The notes below the pieces were generated by a model. It did no database searches and was not told where the DNA came from. It saw nothing but the letters and a program-made list of their open reading frames with translations. From Oscillospiraceae bacterium (lineage in GTDB: Bacteria > Bacillota > Clostridia > Oscillospirales > Ruminococcaceae): a DNA stretch of 5,274 nt. The translations under genes were made by a program, and so were the position numbers. Positions 1 to 4,699 of the stretch are shown here, piece by piece. The DNA is taken from NCBI GenBank assembly GCA_017848075.1, contig JAGALG010000061.1:1-5274 (forward strand), written 5' to 3'. Position 1 is the stretch's first letter. The number at the start of each line of letters is the position of its first letter.

Positions 1-90
1 ACCATAGCAAAAAATTGCAATATTTCTATTACCTCTTTTACCCTCTACATTTGTTGATTTTGGGTATTGCAAAATTTTTGTAAATTCCAA

Positions 91-99
91 TTTGTCGAA
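91..99 (+). promoter_or_regulatory. Spo0A-box-like sequence
   Basis: The nonamer TTTGTCGAA is a full match to the 0A-box core (TGTCGAA) with the preferred 5' T residues. The sporulation regulator Spo0A binds such boxes in Bacillus and Clostridium. No gene start lies next to it inside the window, so if it is real its target is probably left of base 1 or an unrecognised transcript. A single short match can arise by chance. Confidence 0.3.
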
Positions 100-135
100 C
101 TCATATCAACGGCAGGCTTTCCTTGCTTATGATTT

Positions 136-200
136 TATACATACATCATACGCATTGTACGGCAAGTTCCTAGTTGATAGATATGTATGATATATGTACA
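136..200. repeat. Long imperfect inverted repeat
   Basis: Bases 136-155 and 181-200 form a 20-position stem with three mismatches and one G-T pair. It contains an uninterrupted 7-bp core, ATCATAC (145-151) with GTATGAT (185-191). The loop is 25 nt. The arms are AT-rich, no T-tract follows on either strand, and no coding sequence covers it. It may be a decayed palindromic element or a structured transcript. The function is unknown. Confidence 0.35.
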
Positions 201-265
201 TTTCGGCTGGATTGATTTTATTACCGCCAAATAGGGATTGGTTCTCTGTACAAGAATAAAAACTA

Positions 266-307
266 AATTGCCATATCATAACGCACCTACGTCATGGTAT
301 GGCAATT
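266..307. repeat. 14-bp stem-loop, terminator-like on both strands
   Basis: AATTGCCATATCAT (266-279) pairs with ATGGTATGGCAATT (294-307) through 14 positions with one G-T pair and a 14-nt loop. T-rich sequence follows on both sides: ATTATTTTTA on the plus strand and TAGTTTTTATTC on the minus strand. It could be an AT-rich bidirectional terminator. Because it lies on the far side of the truncated IS200-type tnpA, it could also be the right-end hairpin of that element. The sequence does not decide between these. Confidence 0.45.
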
Positions 308-311
308 ATTT

Positions 312-404
312 TTACTGATATATGTTTATAATTGTTGACAATGTTAATACGATATGGTACTGGCATCTCCACTTTGAATGTGATAAACTATTTATGTCTT
401 TCAC
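312..404 (-). pseudogene. tnpA: Truncated IS200-type transposase tnpA (N-terminus)
   Basis: Reading leftwards from a GTG at 404-402, the first 19 codons translate to VKDINSLSHSKWRCQYHIV. This closely resembles the start of IS200-family Y1 (HUH) transposases, which typically read KDINSLSHTKWNCKYHIVF before APKYRR. After codon 19 or 20 (about 346) the resemblance stops abruptly, and ten unrelated codons lead to TAA at 312-314. The catalytic HUH motif and tyrosine, which lie further on in the roughly 130-150-residue family, are absent, so no active transposase is possible. The start is supported by AAAGGAGG (412-419, minus strand) 7 nt upstream. The abrupt break indicates an internal deletion rather than gradual decay. 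Recognition comes from memory of the family, not a search. Confidence 0.75.
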
Positions 405-407
405 GAC

Positions 408-471
408 AAAACCTCCTTTTGCTTTGAATGCGGTCGGCAAACCTACATTCATTTTAGCAAAAGGAGGTTTT
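408..471 (-). promoter_or_regulatory. IS200 left-end hairpin sequestering the tnpA RBS
   Basis: AAAACCTCCTTTTGCT (408-423) is perfectly complementary to AGCAAAAGGAGGTTTT (456-471), giving a 16-bp stem. An inner 5-bp stem (GAATG 426-430 with CATTC 446-450) and a 3-bp stem (432-434 with 441-443) extend it. On the minus strand the 3' arm contains the ribosome binding site AAAGGAGG for the tnpA GTG start, and the 5' arm pairs with it. In Salmonella IS200, hairpins in this leader are known to block translation of tnpA and to terminate transcription entering from outside. The left-end hairpin is also what TnpA recognises in single-stranded DNA. Confidence 0.7.
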
Positions 472-494
472 CTTGTATCTAAAGACTTTTTATT

Positions 495-513
495 CCACCT
501 GCAGAGCAGGTGG
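495..513 (-). terminator. Hairpin after the YeiH-family gene, U-tract missing
   Basis: CCACCTGC (495-502) pairs with GCAGGTGG (506-513) around a 3-nt loop, 11 bases past the TAA that ends the full YeiH frame. On the minus strand it is preceded by AAGAAA, as usual for an intrinsic terminator, but is followed by AATAAAAAG instead of a run of T. The expected T-tract may have been separated from the stem by the IS200-type element that begins within about 20 bases. On the plus strand the stem is followed by TTTCTTGT, but no plus-strand gene ends here. Confidence 0.5.
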
Positions 514-524
514 TTTCTTGTCGC

Positions 525-692
525 TTACAGCAGACCCAGAAGCACCTGCATCAGCAGGCTGACACAGGCAATGCCAACCCAGCAGCAGAAGCCCATGAGA
601 ATCGGCTTGCCGCCGGTTTTGATCAGCTTCACAATGTTGGTGTTCAGACCGATGGCAGCCATAGCCATGATGATGAAGAACTTGGACAGCTC
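525..692 (-). pseudogene. Detached C-terminus of the YeiH-family gene
   Basis: Immediately after the TAG at 695-693 the same frame stays open for 55 codons and ends at TAA (527-525). The translation begins ELSKFFIIMAMAAIGLNTN and continues through a hydrophobic segment ending in LLMQVLLGLL. This matches the conserved last part of the YeiH/UPF0324 family, where an LSKFLI-type helix leads into AIGLNT, followed by a GGKP-containing loop and a final transmembrane helix. Adding these codons brings the protein to about 341 residues, close to the usual 330-350. There is no ribosome binding site or start codon suited to independent translation of the fragment. It is expressed only if the TAG is read through, suppressed, or a sequencing error. 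Confidence 0.8.
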
Positions 693-1550
693 CTACAGCG
701 GTTTGAACAGGGAGGCATCCACACCAGCCATGGTGCAGACAGTGGTGACCAGAGAGGCCAGTACGAAGAAGAGGATAAACATCGGGAAGACTTTTTTCAG
801 GCTGAAAGCCTTGCCCTCGCCGCCCTCTTTTTTCGCTTTGCTGCTCTTCCACAGAGCCAGAACCAGAGTGATCGGAATGATCGCCAAAGTACGGGTCAGT
901 TTTACGATGGTGGCAATATCCAAAGTGTTGGCACCGGGATGGAGGCCGTCCCATGCGGTGGCTGCCGCCGTAACGGAGGATGTATCATTGATGGCAGTAC
1001 CGGCAAAGAGGCCAAAGCCCTCGTTGCTCAGGCCCAGCATGGAGCCCAAAGTCGGGAAGATGAGCGCCGCAATCACATTGAACAGGAAAATAACCGAAAT
1101 CGCCTGTGCGATCTCCTCATCATCAGCGCCAATAACCGGAGCGGTCGCTGCAATGGCGGAGCCGCCGCAGATGGAGGAACCAACGCCCACCAAAGTGGAA
1201 ATGTTGGCCGGCATCTTCATCAGCTTGCAGAGCACAAAGGCAATGATGAGAGAGGTGGAAATGGTGGACAGAATGATCGGCAGGGACTGTGCGCCGACTT
1301 TTGCGATCTCGGACAGGTTCAGGCCAAAGCCCAGCAGAATCACCGCATACTGCAAAATCTTTTTGGAGGTGTAGGTAATGCCCTCTTTGGTTTTGGTCTT
1401 ATCTTTTAAAATCAGGGTCAATACCATACCGGCCAAAATAGCGAAGACCGGGCCGCCGATGACCGGGAACTGCTTGCCCAACAGCCAGCAAGGCAGAGCA
1501 ATCACAAGGCAGAGCAAGAGGCCGGGCAGACGCTGTTTCATTTTTTCCAT
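693..1550 (-). CDS. yeiH: YeiH/UPF0324-family putative sulfate exporter, interrupted
   Basis: This is a polytopic inner-membrane protein of the YeiH (UPF0324, putative sulfate exporter, PSE) family. Transport activity has been proposed for the family, but the substrate here is unproven. The 285 residues include hydrophobic segments near 8-24, 31-48, 65-80, 88-110, 150-172, 220-235 and 254-275. They also carry the family's two conserved motifs: GVGSSICGGSAIAATAPVIG at about 122-141 and GTAINDTSSVTAAA at 184-197. The start at 1550 is chosen because AAGGAA (1557-1562, minus) lies 6 nt upstream; the longer in-frame start at 1661 would precede the likely promoter. An in-frame TAG replaces codon 286 and removes the last 55 residues, including the final transmembrane region. 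The protein as encoded is therefore probably non-functional or unstable unless the amber codon is decoded. The gene is monocistronic in this window. Confidence 0.85.
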   Translation of the reverse strand: MEKMKQRLPGLLLCLVIALPCWLLGKQFPVIGGPVFAILAGMVLTLILKDKTKTKEGITYTSKKILQYAVILLGFGLNLSEIAKVGAQSLPIILSTISTSLIIAFVLCKLMKMPANISTLVGVGSSICGGSAIAATAPVIGADDEEIAQAISVIFLFNVIAALIFPTLGSMLGLSNEGFGLFAGTAINDTSSVTAAATAWDGLHPGANTLDIATIVKLTRTLAIIPITLVLALWKSSKAKKEGGEGKAFSLKKVFPMFILFFVLASLVTTVCTMAGVDASLFKPL

Positions 1551-1602
1551 AAATCGTTCCTTCTTTCTTTTTCTGTTCTGAAAAAACAGTTGCTTCCATA
1601 GA

Positions 1603-1631
1603 TTGATTATAGCATCTTTTTCCCGTAAAAT
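1603..1631 (+). promoter_or_regulatory. Sigma-A-type promoter of the MBL-fold gene
   Basis: TTGATT (1603-1608) and TAAAAT (1626-1631) are separated by 17 bases and match the -35 and -10 consensus at four and five of six positions. Transcription would start near 1638, leaving a ~35-base leader that contains GGAGG (1662-1666). The -35 occupies the same bases as the -10 of the divergent YeiH-family promoter. Confidence 0.45.
1606..1614 (-). promoter_or_regulatory. Extended -10 promoter of the YeiH-family gene
   Basis: On the minus strand TGCTATAAT (1614 to 1606) is a perfect extended -10 element (TGn plus TATAAT), about 56 bases upstream of the chosen start codon. The corresponding -35 position (1629-1634) reads TTTATT, a weak match, as is common for extended -10 promoters. 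The -10 overlaps the proposed -35 of the divergent hydrolase promoter. Confidence 0.6.
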
Positions 1632-1672
1632 AAATGTATAGAAAAAGAAAATCCCGCCCATGGAGGTACTTT

Positions 1673-2416
1673 ATGTTTTCTGACCTGATTTCCATTGAAC
1701 AGCCCAGCGATGATGTCTGTCTGTTTTGGTTTTCCGTCCCTGAGCCTTATGTGACTTCTGTCGCTGCTGTTCAGCGGGGCGAGCACTGCCTTGTGATCGA
1801 CAGCTTCTGCGGCTCTTATTATATGGATCCCATCCGGCAGGAGCTGCAAAAGCGCTTTTCCCCCAAACGCTTTTCCCTGCTGAATACCCACTCTCACTAT
1901 GACCACATTTGCGGCAATTACAGCTTTGCCGACTGCCCGATTTACAGCAGCAGCCTGTGCAAAGAGCAGATCCTCCGTAGCTGGGAGACGCAGCTGGAGG
2001 AGGATGATGCCGTCTTCCGCGGTGTCAAACAGATGGTATTGCCCAATATTCTGGTGGATGAAGCCCTGGAGATCCTCCCGGATCTGTTTCTTCTGCCCAC
2101 ACCGGGCCATACCGCCGATTCGATTTGCCTGTGGGATAAGAAAAATCGCTTTCTCTTTGCCGGTGATATGGTGGAGCGACCGGTGGTACAGCTCTGCAAT
2201 CGCAATCTGAACGCCTATCGCCATAGCATTGCTCAACTGCAGCTGCTGCAGCCTCAAGCGGTATTCAGCGGTCACTGTCTCGATCACGACCCTTGCATTT
2301 TGCAGGAGACGGCCGATTATTTAAAGGCCCTTGCTGAGCAGAAAGCCCTGTCCTTTGACGACCCGACCGCCCAATTCACCCACGAAGCCAACCGAAAATT
2401 GCTGAATCTGCCATAA
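1673..2416 (+). CDS. MBL-fold metallo-hydrolase
   Basis: This is a 247-residue stand-alone metallo-beta-lactamase-fold hydrolase, probably cytoplasmic since no signal peptide is seen. It has the complete set of dinuclear metal ligands: the THSHYDH motif at 72-78 (H73, H75, D77, H78), PTPGHT at 142-147 (H146), AGD at 163-165 (D165) and SGH at 199-201 (H201). These are the expected motifs of the glyoxalase II-like branch. No accessory domain is present, so the substrate (thioester, lactone, phosphoester or other) cannot be assigned. The start at 1673 has GGAGG 6 nt upstream. An in-frame ATG at 1634 lies at or before the likely transcription start and has no ribosome binding site. The gene ends in TAA with no clear terminator before the next gene 99 bases on, so some read-through is possible. 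It is divergent from the interrupted YeiH-family gene. Confidence 0.9.
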   Translation: MFSDLISIEQPSDDVCLFWFSVPEPYVTSVAAVQRGEHCLVIDSFCGSYYMDPIRQELQKRFSPKRFSLLNTHSHYDHICGNYSFADCPIYSSSLCKEQILRSWETQLEEDDAVFRGVKQMVLPNILVDEALEILPDLFLLPTPGHTADSICLWDKKNRFLFAGDMVERPVVQLCNRNLNAYRHSIAQLQLLQPQAVFSGHCLDHDPCILQETADYLKALAEQKALSFDDPTAQFTHEANRKLLNLP

Positions 2417-2439
2417 TAACTGTATTTATGAGTCTGACG

Positions 2440-2468
2440 AACCCGTACAAGCCTCCCTCCATAGAATG
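2440..2468 (+). promoter_or_regulatory. Possible SigK/SigE-like promoter
   Basis: AAC (2440-2442), a 17-base spacer and CATAGAATG (2460-2468) resemble the mother-cell sporulation promoter of SigK (AC, then CATAnnnTA) with one -10 mismatch. CATAGAAT also matches the SigE -10 (CATACAnT) at all but one position. No good sigma-A promoter is seen between 2417 and 2515. The call depends partly on the gene encoding a spore-surface type protein. Confidence 0.3.
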
Positions 2469-2472
2469 GTAG

Positions 2473-2491
2473 TGTCGGTTCCCTTCCGACA
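2473..2491 (+). repeat. Small hairpin in the spore-type gene leader
   Basis: TGTCGG (2473-2478) pairs with CCGACA (2486-2491) around a 7-nt loop, ending 9 bases before the AAGGAGGT ribosome binding site (2501-2508). No T-tract follows, so it is not a good terminator for the upstream hydrolase gene. It would lie near the 5' end of the mRNA if the proposed promoter is right, and could stabilise the leader. Confidence 0.4.
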
Positions 2492-2515
2492 AATTCTTAC
2501 AAGGAGGTCATTCGT

Positions 2516-3109
2516 ATGATCTATCGTCCCTATGAATGCGGCGGCTGTGGTGAGGAGCAGGGCTACGGCCACAAACAGAAGCCCTGTTGCTGCTTCCCCT
2601 TCTGCTGCCAGCCCTTCCCCGGCATGCCCGGCTATCCACCCATGCCTCCACAGCCACCGGTGACCGCTCCCCTGAGCATTCTGACCGCTGCCAACACAGC
2701 GGAGCAGACCGTTGCCGAAGGCGGCACCCTGCCTTTTGCGCTGAACACCGTCAGCTACGGCGCAGACATTGTCCACACTCCCGGTACTGCGGTTTTTACC
2801 ATTACCACCCCCGGTGTGTACTATGTCAGCTTCCATGCTGTTGTCAGCCCACCGGAGGGTACCCAGCTGTCCGACCCTGTGGAACTGGAGCTGACCCTCA
2901 ACGGCACTGCTGTGCCCGGCGCTGCTTCCAGCCAGACCTTTACCGCTTCTGATGAAGTGGCTACCCTGTCCTTTAACACTGCCATCACCGTGACGACCGT
3001 TCCTGCTACCCTCAGCATTTCCGCTCCCGGCATCAGCGTGACAGTGACCGATTCCGCCCTGACCATTCAGCGTCTGGGCGCTATTCCAAGAACAAGCACA
3101 CAGGCATAA
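2516..3109 (+). CDS. Cys-rich protein with BclA-C-like domain, putative spore surface
   Basis: This 197-residue protein has two parts. Residues 1-50 are rich in Cys, Pro, Gly and aromatic residues, with cysteines at 8, 11, 24, 25, 26, 30 and 31 and a Pro-rich linker around 34-52. Residues ~53-190 form a Thr/Val/Ala-rich beta-strand domain. The patterns GTAVFTITTPGVYYVSFHAV (91-110) and LNGTAVPGA (128-136), with an ending in LTIQRLG, resemble the C-terminal jelly-roll domain of BclA-type exosporium glycoproteins of Bacillus and Clostridium. The collagen-like GXX repeats that normally precede that domain are absent. The clustered cysteines suggest cross-linking or attachment to the spore coat. 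There is no signal peptide, consistent with synthesis in the mother cell. AAGGAGGT (2501-2508) lies 7 nt upstream of the start. It converges on aspA across a shared terminator. The spore location is inferred from the family. Confidence 0.8.
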   Translation: MIYRPYECGGCGEEQGYGHKQKPCCCFPFCCQPFPGMPGYPPMPPQPPVTAPLSILTAANTAEQTVAEGGTLPFALNTVSYGADIVHTPGTAVFTITTPGVYYVSFHAVVSPPEGTQLSDPVELELTLNGTAVPGAASSQTFTASDEVATLSFNTAITVTTVPATLSISAPGISVTVTDSALTIQRLGAIPRTSTQA

Positions 3110-3114
3110 CAAAA

Positions 3115-3140
3115 AAGGCCTCCCCAAGCGGGGAGGCCTT
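3115..3140. terminator. Bidirectional intrinsic terminator
   Basis: AAGGCCTCCCC (3115-3125) pairs perfectly with GGGGAGGCCTT (3130-3140), giving an 11-bp GC-rich stem with a 4-nt loop. Read on the minus strand it is followed by six T residues (plus-strand A's 3111-3116), making a strong terminator for aspA 17 bases past its stop. On the plus strand it lies just after the TAA at 3109 and is followed by the weaker tract CTCTTATGTT. It therefore separates the two convergent genes. Confidence 0.9.
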
Positions 3141-3157
3141 CTCTTATGTTCTCGGTA

Positions 3158-4534
3158 TTACACCATGGTGAATGGATCGAGGATCTTGTCGATTTCTTCT
3201 TCGGTGTACAGGCCGCTTTCTTTCAGCAGGTCACGAACAGATTCGCCGGTTTTGATTGCTTTTTTCGCAATGTCAGCGGATACTTTGTAGCCTACGGTTG
3301 GGCAGATAGCGGTGATGATACCAACGGAACCGTCAACCAGTGCACGGCAGCGTTCTACATTAGCGGTGATGCCAACAACACAGTTGTCGATCAGGGTCTC
3401 AACAGCGCCTTTCAGAGCGTTGATGGACTCGAACAGTCTGTGGTAGAGAACTGGCTCTGCGTAGTTCAGTTCCAGCTGACCAGCTTCAGCAGCCATGGTG
3501 ATGGTTACATCGTTACCCATGATCAGGAAGCAAGCCTGAGAAACAACTTCTGGGATAACTGGGTTTACTTTACCTGGCATGATGGAAGAACCATTCTGTT
3601 TGCCTGGCAGGTTGATCTCCTGGAAGCCGCAGCGCGGGCCAGAGGACATCAGACGGAAGTCGTTGGACATTTTGGACAGGGAGATAGCAGCGGTTTTCAG
3701 AGCTGCGGAAACATATGCATAAGCATCCAGGTTCTGAGTGCCATCGATCAGGCATTCTGCTTTCACCAGTGGGAGACCGGAGATTTTAGCCAGTTCTGGA
3801 GCCAGAGCTTCTACATATTTTGGATTAGCGTTCAGTGCAGTACCAACAGCAGTACCACCCATGTTTACGCCGTACATGCCTTCCAGAGCAATGTTCAGAC
3901 GAGCGATGTCGCGTTTCACAGCTCTTCTGTATGCGCCGAATTCGGAACCCAGACGGATCGGAACTGCGTCCTGCATCTGAGTACGGCCCATTTTGATTAC
4001 ATCATGGAATTCTTCTTCTTTTGCAGCCAGAGCAGCTTCCAGACGAACCATTTCTGCGATTGCTTTTTTCAGCAGTTTTGCGGTGGTCATTTTAGCAGCA
4101 GATGGGAATACGTCGTTGGTAGACTGTGCTCTGTTTACATGGTCGTTTGGATGAACGATGGAGTAGTCGCCTTTTTCGCCGCCGAGGATCTCGATAGCGC
4201 GGTTAGCGATAACTTCGTTCGCAGTCATGTTTGCAGTGGTACCTGCGCCGCCCTGTACAGGGTCGCAGAGGAACTGATCGTGGAGTTTGCCTTCCATGAT
4301 CTCGTCGCAAGCCTGGCAGATAGCGTCTTTGATTTTTTCATCCATTTCGCCTACCATGCAGTTGCAGATAGCGCAAGCTTTTTTGATTTCAGCCATGGAA
4401 ATGATGAAATCTGGCTGCATTTTCTGTCCAGTGATCTGGAAGTTTTCGGTGCCTCTCATGGACTGTACGCCATAGTAAGCTTCTGCTGGTACTTCTTTGG
4501 TGCCGATGGAGTCGGCTTCAATACGGTATGCCAT
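3158..4534 (-). CDS. aspA: Aspartate ammonia-lyase (aspartase)
   Basis: This cytoplasmic, normally homotetrameric enzyme converts L-aspartate to fumarate and ammonium. The 458 residues cover the full aspartase/fumarase fold. The conserved regions are all present: GGAGTT at 95-100, HPNDHVNRAQSTNDVFPSA at 128-146, GRTQMQDAVP at 183-192, and the signature loop GSSIMPGKVNPVIPE at 315-329 with the catalytic serine. VIPE after the signature, where fumarases have a TQCE-type sequence, and GRTQ rather than GRTH favour aspartase over class II fumarase. The start at 4534 is chosen over the in-frame ATG at 4549 because GAGGT (4543-4547, minus) lies 8 nt upstream. Codon use is strongly biased (CTG, AAA, ACC, CCA), as in the neighbouring malic enzyme, suggesting high expression. 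It is divergent from that gene, which fits a route from aspartate through fumarate and malate to pyruvate. Confidence 0.92.
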   Translation of the reverse strand: MAYRIEADSIGTKEVPAEAYYGVQSMRGTENFQITGQKMQPDFIISMAEIKKACAICNCMVGEMDEKIKDAICQACDEIMEGKLHDQFLCDPVQGGAGTTANMTANEVIANRAIEILGGEKGDYSIVHPNDHVNRAQSTNDVFPSAAKMTTAKLLKKAIAEMVRLEAALAAKEEEFHDVIKMGRTQMQDAVPIRLGSEFGAYRRAVKRDIARLNIALEGMYGVNMGGTAVGTALNANPKYVEALAPELAKISGLPLVKAECLIDGTQNLDAYAYVSAALKTAAISLSKMSNDFRLMSSGPRCGFQEINLPGKQNGSSIMPGKVNPVIPEVVSQACFLIMGNDVTITMAAEAGQLELNYAEPVLYHRLFESINALKGAVETLIDNCVVGITANVERCRALVDGSVGIITAICPTVGYKVSADIAKKAIKTGESVRDLLKESGLYTEEEIDKILDPFTMV

Positions 4535-4578
4535 AATGCTCAACCTCATTTCATAAATTTGTGATACTTGTCCAAAAA

Positions 4579-4600
4579 TGACGCAAACCTTGCATCGTCA
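4579..4600. promoter_or_regulatory. Inverted repeat at the aspA transcription start
   Basis: TGAC (4579-4582) pairs with GTCA (4597-4600), and inside it GCAA (4583-4586) pairs with TTGC (4590-4593) around ACC. Together they make an 8-bp imperfect hairpin with a 3-nt bulge. It begins about 5 bases downstream of the aspA -10, covering the expected transcription start. It could be an operator or a 5' mRNA hairpin. No known regulator can be named from it. Confidence 0.4.
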
Positions 4601-4605
4601 CCTTC

Positions 4606-4634
4606 ATTATAACAAGCCATTTTCCAAAATTCAA
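4606..4634 (-). promoter_or_regulatory. aspA promoter
   Basis: On the minus strand TTGAAT (4634-4629) and a perfect TATAAT (4611-4606) are separated by 17 bases. This is a good sigma-A promoter about 72 bases upstream of the aspA start codon. Confidence 0.65.
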
Positions 4635-4653
4635 TCCCTTTATGAAACTTATC

Positions 4654-4699
4654 TTGCAAAAATTCTTAATTTGTCATTGATTTATCGAACTTTTTGCAA
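4654..4699. promoter_or_regulatory. Inverted repeat TTGCAAAAA / TTTTTGCAA
   Basis: TTGCAAAAA (4654-4662) and TTTTTGCAA (4691-4699) are perfect 9-bp inverted copies separated by 28 bases. They bracket the -35 of the malic enzyme promoter, and the right copy touches its -10. The placement suits a pair of regulator binding sites, but no regulator is identified. Confidence 0.4.

Larger units (their letters stand above)
263..486 (-). mobile_element. Decayed IS200/IS605-family element
   Basis: The remnant is recognised by two adjacent hallmarks: the N-terminus of an IS200-type TnpA transposase (codons from 404 leftwards) and, just upstream of it, a long perfect hairpin (408-471) that includes the tnpA ribosome binding site. 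IS200/IS605 elements carry subterminal hairpins rather than terminal inverted repeats and make no target duplication, so the ends cannot be read directly. The stated limits are estimates. The high-coordinate end should lie between 472 and 494, just outside the left-end hairpin. The low-coordinate end is placed beyond the stem-loop at 266-307 on the assumption that this is the right-end hairpin. An intact element is about 700 bp, so most of tnpA has been deleted. The hairpin and tnpA start are much more certain than the outer limits. Confidence 0.6.
1..524. other. Gene-free region with hairpins and IS remnant
   Basis: This stretch lies beyond the 3' end of the YeiH-family gene and has no credible intact coding sequence on either strand. 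It is AT-rich compared with the rest of the window. It holds a Spo0A-box-like site near 91, a long imperfect inverted repeat (136-200), a 14-bp stem-loop (266-307), a truncated IS200-type tnpA (312-404) with its left-end hairpin (408-471), and a GC-rich hairpin just after the YeiH stop (495-513). Each is listed separately. The first ~60 bases may be the upstream region of a gene outside the window on the left, but no convincing start codon is visible. Confidence 0.7.

Noticed and set aside
463..475. GGAGG followed by TTG on the plus strand, suggesting a gene start
   Set aside because: The motif is there only because the left-end hairpin is palindromic. The frame that follows is antisense to the end of the YeiH gene and soon stops.
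1..524. A CRISPR array or tRNA in the gene-free left region
   Set aside because: No regularly spaced direct repeats and no cloverleaf or T-loop consensus (GTTCRANNC) in a suitable context were seen.
322..1374. A 350-codon plus-strand open frame, and another at 510-1409
   Set aside because: Both are antisense to the YeiH-family gene, which has family motifs and a ribosome binding site. Neither plus-strand frame shows a domain or convincing start.
1607..2287. A 226-codon minus-strand open frame
   Set aside because: It is antisense to the metallo-hydrolase, whose complete metal-binding motif set proves the plus-strand frame.
2426..3127. A 233-codon minus-strand open frame
   Set aside because: It is antisense to the BclA-C-like gene, crosses the terminator hairpin, and has a low-complexity Gly/Ser/His composition.
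3158..4534. Class II fumarase as the identity of this gene
   Set aside because: The residues after the GSSIMPGKVNP signature are VIPE rather than the TQCE type, and GRTQ replaces GRTH, both favouring aspartase.
3146..4564. A 472-codon open frame on the plus strand opposite aspA
   Set aside because: It is the antisense shadow of aspA. Its translation is compositionally odd (Phe-, Ser- and Cys-rich), with no recognisable domain, while the opposite strand encodes a full aspartase.
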